Shown piece by piece: positions 9,601 through 20,815 of a stretch of 64,000 nucleotides of DNA; within the stretch, counting starts at the first letter, position 1, and every line of letters begins with the position of its first letter. A program made the position numbers and the translations under genes. The stretch spans positions 161,312,547 to 161,376,546 of the forward strand of contig JALIGW010000001.1 of assembly GCA_023053685.1 (NCBI GenBank), in the 5' to 3' direction. The notes beneath the pieces are model-generated. The model was not told the DNA's origin. It did no database searches and worked only from the letters and a program-made list of their open reading frames with translations. The stretch comes from Diadophis punctatus similis (Eukaryota; Chordata; Lepidosauria; Squamata; Dipsadidae).

Positions 9601-12600
9601 AGGAGGGGGGGAATGACAGGTTCAGCATCCCAAGCTAGGTACCCTGAGAAATATGTGGGTTACCTCCAAACATCTCAATGTTCTTGAAATGACTTGGCAA
9701 GCTCCAGTTGGTTAGAAATGGACTGGTCACAGGGGGACAAATGGGTTGTGGGTGAACCTTTTTTTTTTGGTATCTTGCGAGCATGGCAGAATTCAGAGCT
9801 GGCTTGATTTTACTGCAACCTACACCTTTAGTAAAAGAACCCTTTGCTTTAACCAAATGGAGTCAAGGGTCTTTTTTCCCTAAGGAATCGGACTGGGGCA
9901 GGTCTGACAGTAGTAGTGCTCTTGTACTTCAATAACATGGATCATAATAGTGGCTACACTGCAATTACATACATTTGATTGATTGATTCTATACCAGGGG
10001 TGGGCAAACTATGGCTCTTTGAAGACCTGTGGACTTCAACTCCCAGAATTCCTGAGCCAGCCATGCATGCATGGCTGGCTCAGGAATTCTGGGAGTTGAA
10101 GTCCATAGGTCCTCAAAGAACCATAGTTTGCCCACCCCTATTCTATACCATCAAGTCAGGGTTGATTCTTAGTGACCATACAGATATCACAGGCATGTGG
10201 ATATTTGATGTGTGATATCACACAGATATCACAGGGATAGGAATAGCCAGATTCCAATAACCACTGATTCCAAATCAACAGGATTGTTATCACAATGATA
10301 TCACTTGGATAATGAGATTTCCCAATAGGGAAAGTAGAGTTCTTGTTGATTCCACTGTTGCTTAGGGAGCGTTTCTTGCCATAGAGCATGAGAAACAATG
10401 AACAGGGTGAAATTGTTTCTTTACCCAACAATTGAAAGTACAATGACCCTACTTTTCATTATTTTAATTCTGTGCATATTTAACATATATGAAACTCCCA
10501 AGTTCCATTTATAAGAGTTAAATCAGAAAACAAATTATACAAGGTTGATGAACCACTGCCAAGAAGAGAGCATGTATCCATAGATTTTAAACTAGTGGCA
10601 GGTCATATATTCTGTATAGATCAGTTCCAGGCTGCTTCTCTAATAAATGAAACGTGGTCAGTAGAAATGTAGATGTTTGGTTGTGGAGATGCATGGGTTG
10701 GTCTGGTTCTTATAAGGCAGTGTTCTTATGTATCTTATTTCATACATGGAAGCCATCATGAACTGCTGCACAATTCCACTCAGATCATTTAAAGCAAATT
10801 GATATCCTGTGCTTCAGCCAAAAATCCTTTCCCTTGGCATTAGAGATCTCCTCTCATTGGTTAAATTTTATGTCTCCCGCAGGTACACATTCAAAATGCC
10901 ACCTTGGCAGGTGGTGTTGCTGTGGGTTCATGTGCTGACCTGGACATCTTGCCCGTTGGGGCTTTATTAATTGGTAGCATAGCAGGAATCATCTCAGTTC
11001 TTGGATATAAGTATTTATCTGTGAGTATTGTTTTTGTAAAGTAAAGTAATTCTAATACAGCTTCCCCTGCCTAGCAAACTCTATTTTCTATATTTTCAGT
11101 ATTCTAAACCATATTCATTAGAATTCTGGGTTTTGTAATCTACTACTGCCGGTAGGATACCTTGTTAGGGAAGGCTTAGCTAATAGATACCAGCATTGAT
11201 ATTTGCACATGGCTGCATGATAGTTGCACATGGGTATTAAGCAATCTCTTCTGCAATTGACTTTCTCTCTCCTCCAAGTTCCCAGGGTCTGTCAGATTTC
11301 CATCATAGGAAGCAAGCTGTATCGGGGATAGAGACCCCGACACAGAGAAGAACTACTTTCAGTACTTCATGGCATTGGACCTAGGTATCTCCGAGACCGC
11401 CTGCTGCCACAAACTGCCTCCCATCGACCAGTGCGCTCCCACAGAGAGGGCCTCCTCGGGGTGCCATCAGCCAAGCAGTGTAGGCTGGTGACACCCAGGG
11501 GGAGGGCCTTCTCTGTGGGAGCACCCACCCTCTGGAACCAGCTCCCTCCAGATTTAAGAACCATTCATGACCTGGCCACCTTCCGCCATGCCCTCAAGAC
11601 GTACTATTTTTATCAAGCCGGGCTGGCGTGAAAAAGTTTTTGGGGTTTTTAAGATTTTACCAAATTTTAATTGTATTGTCTTAAATCAGGGCCACATCTA
11701 ATATTTTCTTTTAAATGTATACATATTTTAATGTTTATATTGTGTTTTTACTTGGCTGTTCACCGCCCTGAGTCCCCTGGAGGAGGGCGGTATATAAATT
11801 TAATTATAAATAAATAAAATAAATAAGACACGCTTGATAGATGGCTTCTTCAGCAAGCATTTTCTGAACCCTTGGGAGGAGGGGAATAGGCAAAAACTAT
11901 ACTGGATAGACTATCTTAAAATTACTCAGGCCCTGAGCTACATTGGTATTATGGGGAATAATTGCATTTGGAAATATATTAGTAGCCAGTGCAACCAGTA
12001 TCTTTGAATTATAGTTATATGTAATATTAATACTATGCACTTTCAATCAGAAAGAATTCTGTGGAAGACCCTGATTCATGTCTGTTTAAGTGAGACTGAG
12101 TATTGGGTTGTGAGCCTATTCTATTATTCCAGTGAAAGCCAGAATACTTGCATCCCATCCCATCTGTTTGTAGGCCAGCACTCAAATCAATGTTTCTCAA
12201 ATCAAGAAACTGCATTGCAATATACCGTACATATATTTTATAAAGCATGCTAGTTTGTCTAGAATGGAAAGTGAAAAAGAAGATGCATTTATTTTCTTTT
12301 AAAGGTTATTTCCCTTTCCCCCCTCTTCTAGCCATTGCTGGCCTCGAACCTGAAAATTCAAGACACCTGCGGTGTCCATAATCTACATGGCTTACCTGGG
12401 CTTTTGGGAGGCATTGCAAGTATCATTGCAGCTGCTGTGCAGGTTAACAGCAAGTATGTTTTTTTAAATTGTATTTTACTGTCATTTAATTGACTAGATA
12501 GATTTATAGACCACTTTGAGAGAGACATTCTCACCAAGTAGATTGCAAAAATATTTCATTTGGCAATACATCTTAAACAGTTTTTCTCTGCCAGTAAAAC

Positions 12601-15600
12601 AATCTTTATAACAAGATTGATAGCAATGCCTTGGCAAAACCAAAGAACAAGGCTCAAAGTAATCAAGCTCTCCAACCACAAAAGAATAAATAAGTTTGGT
12701 TGGTAACCTGTTCATTGTTTAAGTGGCCAGTCAGGGGTACTGGAATTTGACCAAGCCCTAGGGCAGTGTCCCCCAAATTTAGCAACTTTAAGATGAGTGG
12801 ACTTCAATTCCCAGAATTCCCCAATTACAATGGCTGTCTAGGGAATTCTGGAAGTTTTTTTAAACATTTTTTTTATTTTTTAAAAAACAAACACACATAC
12901 AAACAAGCATTTTCTCTGAACAGAGTATTGACCGAGTCAAAAAACTTGTACAGCTTATAACATCCCCAAACACAATTTATTTATTTCAATGTCTGCCATA
13001 ATATTCTTTCTCTCTGTTTTTTTTTAAATTTTATTTTCCTCCTACTTCTAAATATTTTCTTTACTTTTGTTTTTCAAATCTCCTTCAATAATCAGTCAGT
13101 TATAATAATATAATACTATCCCATTTACTCTTCAGCATCTTTTCCATTTATCTTCAAAAACAAATTTCCTTAAGTTTGTTTTTCACATCTCCTTTTTCAA
13201 CTATCAAACATCATTTTATAAACAATAATCCATATATTACACTCACAAATATTAATCCAAATATAAATCACTTATGACTGTACGTATTACTTTTGCTAAC
13301 TTCATTTATTACAATCATAAATATTGATATTCAAACATCTTCAAGTATATAACCCATTTCCTTTCCTCCTTTCCATTTCATTCATCATATTATCTTATTC
13401 AAATATTGCAAATACACATATTAATCATAATACAATTCACATATAAATATCATGTTTCCCCATCCTTCTTTCCCTTAATTATTCCTTTAACCATTTTCCT
13501 TTGGTCTCCCCTGCATTCCACCTCTTAAGATTTTTCTCTCATCCTCCCATTCTCTTATCTTTCTTTTTTCTTTTTTTTCTTTTTATAATTGTTATATCTT
13601 TTCTTCTGTTTCTTTTCTCTAATATTAAAATCTCTTACTCGCCTAGTTTGCCCTGAAATCCCATCTGATCTCTTCCCTTTTTCCTTTTGCCTCTTTTTCT
13701 TATAATACTTTAATTATCTCACTCTCCATTCTGGGCTGGGGCTTATGCTTCCTCTTTGTTTGTCTACTTCCATTGACCTTCCCCCACGCCAATTAGCTGC
13801 TGTTTCCTCGCTGGGGACAGCTTTTAAATTTTTTTTAAAAGTTTCTTTTTTACCTGTGAGTTGACCAATGACTCACCCATACTCATCAGTACTACGCTCC
13901 TGCACAAAACTTATTTGGTTGCCCCAGCTTTATGATGGCCACCATGACCATCACCCCCGCTGCCGGATCGAAGAGTTGTCCTTCGACCTCCGAGGAACTT
14001 GCCTGTTCCTCTCAGTCTTCTGAGGTGCCTCTCCTTCTTCCCTGTCCCTACGGGAAGGATCCAGTCTGAAGATCCCCCGATAGTGGTTTGTTATCCTGGA
14101 TTTTCGCAGGGCTCATCAGAGCCTGCTATTTCCAGACTGTCTCGTTGCGACGCTTCCGGTCGAAATCAGGAATTCTGGAAGTTGAGGTCCACTCATCTTA
14201 AAGTTGCTAAAGTTGGGAAGCATTGCTGTAGGTCATTAATCATTCAGTAATATCAGCACAGCACTGTATGTAAGTCCTTTAGGCAGGAGGGGAACTGAAA
14301 CTATATGAGGTCCTGAGGAATAAAAGATGGTAGGAAGAGGAAAGTAGAAATGAAAGAAAGTCCTTTGTGATTTGCATTCCTTTCCCATTCATCAGCCTTG
14401 CTCATCCAGCATGTTCTTAGAGGAGTATAAAACATTTGAATGGGCTGTTTTGCAAAACACACTGGCAGAAGCAAAGTAGCTCTCTGCAAAGTGTTAAAGC
14501 AGATGCACCTTCAAAGACTTTCCTAGTAGTCTTCATGTGGTATGCACTTCCACAGCTGTTTGTTGCTGGGTTAGGTAGATGTGACTTTTGTGTGTACACA
14601 TACATGTGAACAACCAGACATAGTAATCAAAGAAGTCTTTATGAGGTTTCCAGATGACACAAAGTTCATTTGTTTTCTTTACAGTATATATGCTGGGATG
14701 CAGGCTGCTGCTCTAGGCTGCTCTGTTGCAATTGCTATTGTAGGAGGAGCATTTACAGGTCAGTAAAAATAAAGACATCTCCAGGAAATGGGGAACTTCA
14801 TGCAGATCATAACTTTTGTAGATGAATGGATGGATAAAATGCAGATTTATAGCATCTTCAAAAAAACTGAACAAGAATTTGCAGAATTGTTCCTTCTTAG
14901 GTGTTTACTTAATGAAATAACATGCTATTATAACTAATGTATTGTTTTTATTAATTAATTAATTATTATTATTAATATTTGTATGCCGCTTAACTCAGCA
15001 GGGACTCTGAGTTGCTAACAACAATATAAACAATATAATATAAAACAATTTTAAAAAACATAGCTAAAAACACAATAAGAACATTAAAAGCACTCAATCA
15101 TTCACACACTCATGGGCCTACATCTATCAACTATTAGGCCCAGGCTTGCCGAAAAAGCCAGGTTTTCACAGCTTTTCTGAAGGCCAATAGGGTGGGGATA
15201 GTCCAGATCTTGGGGGGTAGCATATTCCACAAAGTAGGGGCCGCCACAGAGAAGGCCCTCGCCCGAGGGCCCGCCAGCCGACATTGTCTAGCCGACGGAA
15301 CCCGTAGCAGGCCAACCCTGTGAGGTCTAACAGGTCGTAGGGAGGTATATTGTAGGAGACGGTCCCGAATGATGCTCCACTGCTTTGCCAGTGGAGCATC
15401 ATTTGCAGGACTAGAATACAGTTGCTCCTCTGTTTTCAGTATTCTGTGCAATCTTTATGTCTCTTATTATAGAAAATTCTCCCACTGATAACCTGCAATG
15501 TGTTTCCTTCTCATGATACAGGATTAATACTCAACTTGCCTTTCCTGGGACAGCCACCTGATCAGAACTGCTATGATGACTCTGTATATTGGGAGGTAGG

Positions 15601-16520
15601 ATACATTTCAAACAATAGAGAAGAACTGCAATTTGTGCCAACATATGCACATTTTCCCCCCCACTAGGATGTCTGTTAGCTTCCGATTTTTATCACATAG
15701 AATCACATTTTATCACCTGATTCTTAGAATTGATTCCAGATTTTGTTTTGCTGAATGGAGAATAGGAAAGATGAAGAGTTGCTTATGTTAGGATCGACTA
15801 TATAGTTCTATTCTTTTCACAGCTTTGCTAAGGTTACTCTGGGCTGAAAACAATGTGATGAGTCAATTTTTAAAAATATTTTTACTGTCATGTCATGTTC
15901 ATCCAGATTTCAACAGCACAGATGTGGTACTATAGATCTTCTTTAATCAATGCTTTTCTTTCTCCCTCTCTCTTTTACTCTCTCTTCTAGAATATGTTTT
16001 CCCCCAATTTCAGAGTCCTCTTATTATTTTCCTTACTATTCTGTCCCGTTGTGCATTTCATGGTTGTTCCAACTGTTTTTCTCTCTTTCCCATTGTCTTA
16101 TTTTTCTGTTTTCTTTCAGAAATTCATTTTTTAATATACTTTTTCCATTTCTCACAGAACTATATTTCAAAGCATGCAGATCATCTTATTTACATACACA
16201 GACTTGAATAAATGAACACACTGGCTTCCCTAGAGCTGCAAACTACATTTTTACATTTCAAATGTATCATGAATGGGGATTAAACTTTTCTTCTCTGTAA
16301 ACCAAGTGCCATGTCAGGTCCTTCCCCCCCCCACTGCTACTAGTACTACTCTTTTTCCTCCTCCTCCTTAACTACAGAAACATCATATGAATGATGTGAG
16401 GAACAGGATATGGAGTTTGTTGTCTTTCAGTATTCTTGCTCTCCTTTATTTCTGTATTCCCTCATTCCTGATCTTGCTGAATTCAGCAACAATGGCACAT
16501 GTGGCTTGATGGGGGGTTCT

Positions 16521-16609
<89 letters not shown>

Positions 16610-17685
16610 TCCCTCTCCCCCTCCCTCCCTCCCTCCCCCTCTCCTCCTCCTCTCTCCCATCTATCACCTACCCCCTACCCCTATAATCCATCATCTATTA
16701 ATCTATGTGGTTGTGCAGCATAAAACTCTGCTCTAGATAATGGCCAGCTGTTTCTCTCTGGATAAAACAGACATGTCACCAGTAGTATGAAATTATCAGG
16801 TTTTGGGTTGATGTAAAATTTTGGCCTATTTTTAATAAATATTTTAGAAATTGGGCTGTATTTTTATCAATACAGAGAAAATAGCTTAATTATACCTCCT
16901 GGAGGCTTAACATAAGTATCTGCTGTTTAAATATGTGTGTTTTAAAACACAACTTTTCAACAATGTGGCTTTGGGAAACCAAGGGAGATATAAATATGCA
17001 AAGAGGATCAGGGTTGCATAGTGCAGTGGTTGTCTATCTCTTCTTGAGATGTTTCCAAAACTTGTTTAAGTTAATGTTTATTTCTAATGACAACCATGTT
17101 CCTACAGATGGATGCAAAAGGAAATAAAGGATGGAAAAGCATTTATTTAACCAATTTGACAAATGATCAAAATATATAGACCAGAAACATGAGAGACAAT
17201 TCTTTATCTGTATCATGAGTAATCGTGCAACTATAGCTACTTTGATATATTGATATACTATTAAATCAACAAACCTGGTATAAAAGAGGTACAGTCCTAC
17301 TGGAACATTTCCTCAGCAAATTCCCATTCAATTAATTTGGGCTTATAAGGTAGAACAATGCCAGTTCCCAATGGATTATGTCTAGAGATTTAGTAATGGA
17401 GAGGGAGAGGGAGAGGGAGCGGGGGGGGGGGGGGAAAGGGAGGGGGAGGGGGAGGGGGAGAGGGAGGGAGAGGGAGCAGGAGCGGGAGAGGGAGAGGGAG
17501 AGGGAGAGAGTCAAAAGCCTCAGTTAAATTCAGTTGGGGTAAAATCAGGTCAGAGAGTTAAATATCACCTGCTTGCATAAATCTCTGTACGCTATTCCTT
17601 CTAGATTCCCATTGAAGGAGGAGTACCTCTGGGAAGCAATACAGATTATGAAGAGGATCCCAGAAAACTCACTGTAGAAGCATAG
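6516..17685 (+). CDS. RHAG: Rh-associated glycoprotein, exons 4-10 (5' end outside window)
   Basis: Seven exons join in one frame: 6516-6663, 7962-8128, 10883-11020, 12332-12453, 14685-14758, 15522-15595 and 17605-17685 (stop). Lengths 148, 167, 138, 122, 74 and 74 follow the conserved Rh-family exon plan. The product is a multi-pass membrane ammonia/CO2 channel that in mammals forms the red-cell Rh complex. The conserved Asp and first pore His lie in [17 protein letters not shown], and the second pore His in [13 protein letters not shown]. The wording [16 protein letters not shown] and [11 protein letters not shown] is closer to RHAG than to RHBG or RHCG, as is the short exon 7. The C-terminus (26 residues after the last membrane segment region, acidic [11 protein letters not shown]) is longer than in mammalian RHAG. 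All splice sites are GT/AG. Exons 1-3 were not found at 1-6,515. Confidence 0.9.
7287..7730. mobile_element. DNA-transposon-like repeat with AGTCCTC ends
   Basis: Begins CAGGTAGTCCTCAGGTTATA and ends near the inverted TTGAGGACT. The interior repeats the words ACAACC and ATGACC typical of a squamate non-autonomous DNA transposon also represented at 18,565-18,840 and 20,816-20,905. No transposase. Confidence 0.45.
7745..7955 (+). mobile_element. tRNA-derived SINE
   Basis: Opens with tRNA-like TGGTGTAGTGGTTAAGGGCC (A-box-like), followed by the body AGCTGGGTGACCTTGGGCCA and AGGCAAGGGAAACCACTTCC. The 3' end GAATCAAGACTGACAC abuts the exon 5 acceptor of RHAG, so the SINE supplies sequence within a few bases of that splice site. 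Confidence 0.65.
7962..8128 (+). CDS. RHAG: RHAG exon 5
   Basis: 167 bp, acceptor TTTTCAG, donor GTAAGC. Encodes [16 protein letters not shown]... through VEHRGKLDM, two membrane spans. Confidence 0.93.
8129..9986. other. RHAG intron 5, no recognisable element
   Basis: AT-rich intron sequence with a short A/C-rich run near 8,950-8,980 and G-runs at 9,537-9,552. Small ORFs show no signature. Confidence 0.4.
9995..10140. mobile_element. 146-bp palindromic hAT MITE
   Basis: Near-perfect inverted repeat centred on CCATGCATGCATGG. Exact 8-bp duplication TTCTATAC at 9,987-9,994 and 10,141-10,148. The ends CAGGGGTGGGCAAAC / GTTTGCCCACCCCT are complementary. Would fold into one long hairpin in the RHAG intron 5 RNA. 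Confidence 0.9.
10149..10882. other. RHAG intron 5 remainder
   Basis: Contains several loose copies of CAGATATCACAGG between 10,180 and 10,300 but no recognised element. Confidence 0.35.
10883..11020 (+). CDS. RHAG: RHAG exon 6
   Basis: 138 bp, acceptor CCCGCAG, donor GTGAGT. Encodes [15 protein letters not shown] and the following span to LGYKYLS. Confidence 0.93.
11325..11826 (+). mobile_element. LINE 3' end with ORF C-terminus and (AAATAA)n tail
   Basis: The frame up to 11,631 ends [16 protein letters not shown]...[14 protein letters not shown], a common LINE reverse-transcriptase C-terminus. A 3' UTR (CACCGCCCTGAGTCCCCTGG) and an AAATAA tail follow. 5'-truncated. Located in RHAG intron 6. 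Confidence 0.65.
12332..12453 (+). CDS. RHAG: RHAG exon 7
   Basis: 122 bp, acceptor CTTCTAG, donor GTATGT. Carries the second pore His in [13 protein letters not shown]. Confidence 0.93.
12764..14228. mobile_element. Palindromic hAT MITE split by a retroelement
   Basis: The two halves (12,764-12,856 and 14,169-14,228) are inverted copies of each other: ...AGATGAGTGGACTTCAATTC and GAGGTCCACTCATCTTAAAG. They belong to the family at 49,167 and 53,825. A 1.3-kb insertion separates them. Confidence 0.7.
12857..14168 (-). mobile_element. 1.3-kb L1-like retroelement insertion
   Basis: Flanked by a 15-bp direct repeat GGAATTCTGGAAGTT (12,842-12,856 and 14,169-14,183). The T-rich left end is an antisense poly(A) tail. 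The right end, read on the minus strand, resembles the L1-type 5' region at about 61,960-62,130 (GGTGGCCATCATAAAGCTGG versus GGCTGCCATGAAGCTGGGG). No ORF of note, so it looks non-autonomous or internally deleted. Confidence 0.6.
14685..14758 (+). CDS. RHAG: RHAG exon 8
   Basis: 74 bp, acceptor TTTACAG, donor GTCAGT. Encodes [20 protein letters not shown], a membrane span. Confidence 0.9.
14935..15460 (-). mobile_element. LINE 3' end (antisense)
   Basis: A minus-strand frame 15,451-15,134 ends [16 protein letters not shown]...[13 protein letters not shown], the same C-terminal type as at 11,325. The 3' UTR (AGAGTCCCTGCTGAGTTAAG) and an A/T tail run leftward to about 14,940. In RHAG intron 8. 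Confidence 0.65.
15522..15595 (+). CDS. RHAG: RHAG exon 9
   Basis: 74 bp, acceptor GATACAG, donor GTAGGA. Encodes [20 protein letters not shown] and SVYWE. Confidence 0.92.
16523..16660. repeat. (CT)n tract with C-rich continuation
   Basis: About 40 uninterrupted CT units followed by CCCTCT and CCCTCC blocks. The Ser/Leu- and Arg/Glu-rich ORFs across it are artefacts. Confidence 0.95.
17397..17513. repeat. G-rich purine tract (GGGAGA)n in RHAG intron 9
   Basis: Purine-only run with many G3+ blocks, including a 13-G run near 17,420-17,434. It ends about 90 bases before the acceptor of the last RHAG exon and could form quadruplexes in the pre-mRNA. Confidence 0.9.
17605..17685 (+). CDS. RHAG: RHAG exon 10 (terminal coding exon)
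   Basis: Acceptor TTCTAG, then 26 codons and TAG. Encodes the cytoplasmic tail IPIEGG...[14 protein letters not shown] poly(A) signal lies about 100 bases downstream. Confidence 0.85.
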   Translation: MPIEGGVPLGSNTDYEEDPRKLTVEA

Positions 17686-17787
17686 AAAGATATATGTGCA
17701 TTTTTTTCCCTATGATGTTTTCAATATCTGATAAAATATCAATCACATATGTTATTTTTTCTTTCTATTTTTATTTTGTTGCTGAAA

Positions 17788-17793
17788 AATAAA
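17788..17793 (+). terminator. RHAG: Poly(A) signal of RHAG
   Basis: AATAAA, 103 bases past the stop codon, is the first canonical signal downstream. Confidence 0.7.
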
Positions 17794-17799
17794 GCCAGA

Positions 17800-18317
17800 A
17801 AAAAACCTTTTATGGACTTTTGGCTGAATATGGAAAATATGCTTGTGATTTATGGGTTTGATGATCAGAAAGAAGAGATTATGGAAAGGGGAGAGTTATA
17901 ATGTAAGCTTAAGAGACAGAGGATAAAGTCCAGATGCATCTATAACTGCTGTAAAGAAGAGTATTATTTTTTAATATCTTGTCTTTTTCTTTTCCGTTAC
18001 TTTCCTTTCTCTTGCTTTATTTTCTTTATTCTTCAAATGTTATTTTGTAAAAAAAAACTTCAATAAAAAATTATTAAAAAATAAGAAAAGAGAAAAGAAG
18101 CCAGAACAAACCACAATCCTATATTTTTTCAGGCAAACATTCTGAGAATTATTCTGCAGCTCACACTGCATAACTCACTATCTATATTGCACTAAAGTAT
18201 TCATAGCTGGAGTGTAAAGTCCAGTGTTATTGCTAGAAAACTTTCTGCATCAACAGTCATTTCAAAACCTGACCTTTAATCCATAAAAGTTTTCAGACAG
18301 AGTTATAATAGCACTGA
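17800..18317. other. Intergenic, AT-rich
   Basis: T-rich then A-rich stretch (17,960-18,090) that may be an old LINE 3' tail. Nothing firm. Confidence 0.35.
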
Positions 18318-18562
18318 AAAACAAGTGGTGATGCAGTGGTTAGAATGCAGTATTGCAAGCTAATTCTGCTGACTCCTGACTGCCAGCATTTCGGCAGTTC
18401 GAGTCTCACCAGGCTCAAGGTTGACTCAGCCTTCCATCCTTCCGAGGTGGGTAAAATGAAGACCCAGATTATTAGGGGCAATATGCTGACTATGTAAACC
18501 GCTTAGACAGGGTTGTAAAGCACTGTGAAGTGGTATATAAGTCTAAGTGCTATTGCTATTTC
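18318..18562 (+). mobile_element. Squamate tRNA-type SINE
   Basis: Contains in order GATGCAGTGGTTAGAATGCA (tRNA-like A box), GGCAGTTCGAGTCTCACCAG (B box), GGCTCAAGGTTGACTCAGCC, TAAACCGCTTAGA and the tail TATAAGTCTAAGTGCTATTG. Same family as 29,735, 31,047 and 44,226. Confidence 0.85.
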
Positions 18563-18564
18563 TA

Positions 18565-18840
18565 CTTACAACAGGTCCTCCTATTTTCAGCTGTTACAGT
18601 GTCCATGTGGTTATGATTGTGATTTTCAACATTCTTTTTGAGGTATTCATGAGCAAAGTCAATTGCAAAGCCAACAAGAACTTGGAAGTTACAGTCATGA
18701 GAGGTTTTTGCTTATCAACCTGCAAAGTCCTCACTTAGAGATGGCAATTGAAACTGCCAAAATTGCTGTTGTTAAGTGACCCAGTCATGTGACACCACAC
18801 CATTGTAAGTCAAGAACTACCAGTATGACAGAAGCTTCAG
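18565..18840. mobile_element. Non-autonomous DNA-transposon-like repeat
   Basis: Begins TTACAACAGGTCCTCCTATT and ends TTGTAAGTCAAGAACTACCA, the complementary end. Diverged relative of the repeat at 7,287. Confidence 0.45.
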
Positions 18841-20028
18841 CATCACAGCTACATGGGAAGTGAGTGTAAACAAAAAAATCTCAATTTTCCGCTATTGCTA
18901 TCACAGTGAAATGAATCCCAAATATTTTTAGGCAAATCAATTATGCTACCCAGTGAAATGTAAGTAGGGAGAACTTCTCTGAGCAAAGTTTCGTTCCTAT
19001 GATTCCTTGAAGGAACTTATGTCAGTTTTAATTGGTAGAGAGCCAGCAAGATTGTGGCATTTAACTGCCCTTAAAATTTAGAATTACTCTACCTGTATCA
19101 AGGAAGGAGGAGCTTGCATAAATATATTTGGACTTAGAGAAATAGCTTTTAAGAAGTTATGCAACAGAAAGCAAATACTGAAAGTTTGGGATGAACATAG
19201 TAAAAAAAATCATATTCATATTTATCACCTCTTGCCTGTTATTAAGCATTTGTTTTCATGGAGACGAAAGTACAGAGAAATGACAGAGAAACATTAATTA
19301 TTAATAAGATGAAAATAAATTATTTTGAGGTCCTTTCTTTGGAATGGGCAAAGCAACCTGACTGGTTGAAATATTTTCAAATAAGTATATTTTTAAAAGA
19401 ATTGCAAAAAACAAATACTTGAAGAATTGACTGAACTTGAAAATCTCATAACACAAACCTGAAATATTTGTTTCATAAGGTGTTGGTGAAATATAACTCA
19501 GCAAGTGAATAAGTTTAAGGCTGTATGTTTAAATGAATGTATATGTACTTCATAGTTTACATATGTATTTTACATAGATACATATTTTATATTAAAAGTC
19601 CTAAATGTTTAATGTGATTTGTAGCATTGGCACTGATATTTATATGTTACTTGGCTTCCCCCTTTTATTGTTTGCTTTTTTCATTCATTTTTCAAAAATA
19701 TTTCATAATAAATATTAAATTAAAAAAAAGTACGTGCACCAGACAGAGCTGAATCAAGCAACCATTCACTAGGCTTTCTCTGACAGCCAGCCACTACTTT
19801 TCAAAAGTCAAATTAGTACTGAAATGGTACCAATTAGTACCATTTATACTAGTGATAAATTAGTATTGTAAAGGCACCGGGAGGGGCTGCTCTTTCCACC
19901 GGACCAGGCATGATGGAAGCTGCCCTCTGTCGCAGGTCCCGCTCCCTGCATCCAGCCCATGACAGAGGACGCACCGCTGCCAGGCTGTCTGCCCTACCAG
20001 AGCACTTTATTCCTTCTAACAACCAGAG
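18841..20028. other. Intergenic, no recognisable feature
   Basis: AT-rich to about 19,740, then a short GC-richer patch (19,880-20,010) preceding the purine tract. No gene signature. Confidence 0.4.
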
Positions 20029-20031
20029 GAA

Positions 20032-20089
<58 letters not shown>

Positions 20090-20093
20090 AAAA

Positions 20094-20125
<32 letters not shown>

Positions 20126-20737
20126 AGAAGGAAAGGAAAAAAGGAAAGAAGAAGGAAAGGAAAGGGGAAAGGAAAGTAGGAAAGGAAAGAAGGAAAGGGG
20201 AAAGGAAAGAAGGAAAGGAAAGGAAAGGAAAGGAAAGGAAAGGAAAGGAAAGAAGGAGGAAAGGAAAGGAATGGAACAGGGGAAAGGAAAGGTAAGTTAA
20301 GGAAAGGGAAGGGGGAGGGAAGAAAAGGGAGGAGAGGGGAAGGGAAGGGAAGGGAGGAGAGGGGAGGAAAGGAAAGGAGGAAAGGAATGGAACAGGGGAA
20401 AAGAAAGGAAAGGAAAGGAAAGAAGGAAAGGGAAGGGGGGAAGGGAAGGGAGGAGAGGGGAGGAAATGGAAGGAAAGAAAAGGAGGAAAGGAATGGAACG
20501 GGAAAAGAAAGGAAAGGAAAGGAAAGAAGGAAAGGAAAGGAGGAGGAGAAGGGAAGGAAAGGAAAGAAGGAAAGGAAAGGGGGGAGGGGAAAGAAAGGAA
20601 AGGAAAGAAGGAAAGGGGGAAGAGAGGAGAGGGGAGGAAATGGAAGGAAAGGAAAGGAATGGAATGGAATGGGAAAAGAAAGGAAAGGAAAGGAAAGAAG
20701 GAAAGGAAAGAAAAGGGGAGGAAAAGAAAGAAAGAAA

Positions 20738-20801
<64 letters not shown>

Positions 20802-20815
20802 AAAAGAAAGAAAAA
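20029..20815. repeat. Long purine tract, (GAAA)n / (GGAAA)n composite
   Basis: About 790 bases almost wholly A and G on the plus strand. Pure GAAA blocks at both ends flank irregular GGAAA/GGGAA blocks. Long Phe/Ser/Leu-rich and Lys/Glu-rich ORFs across it are artefacts. Confidence 0.95.

Noticed and set aside
9995..10140. Rho-independent-type terminator or attenuator hairpin
   Set aside because: The hairpin is a MITE with an 8-bp target duplication in a eukaryotic intron.
16410..16736. Ser/Leu-rich and Arg/Glu-rich ORFs
   Set aside because: Translation of the (CT)n microsatellite in all frames.
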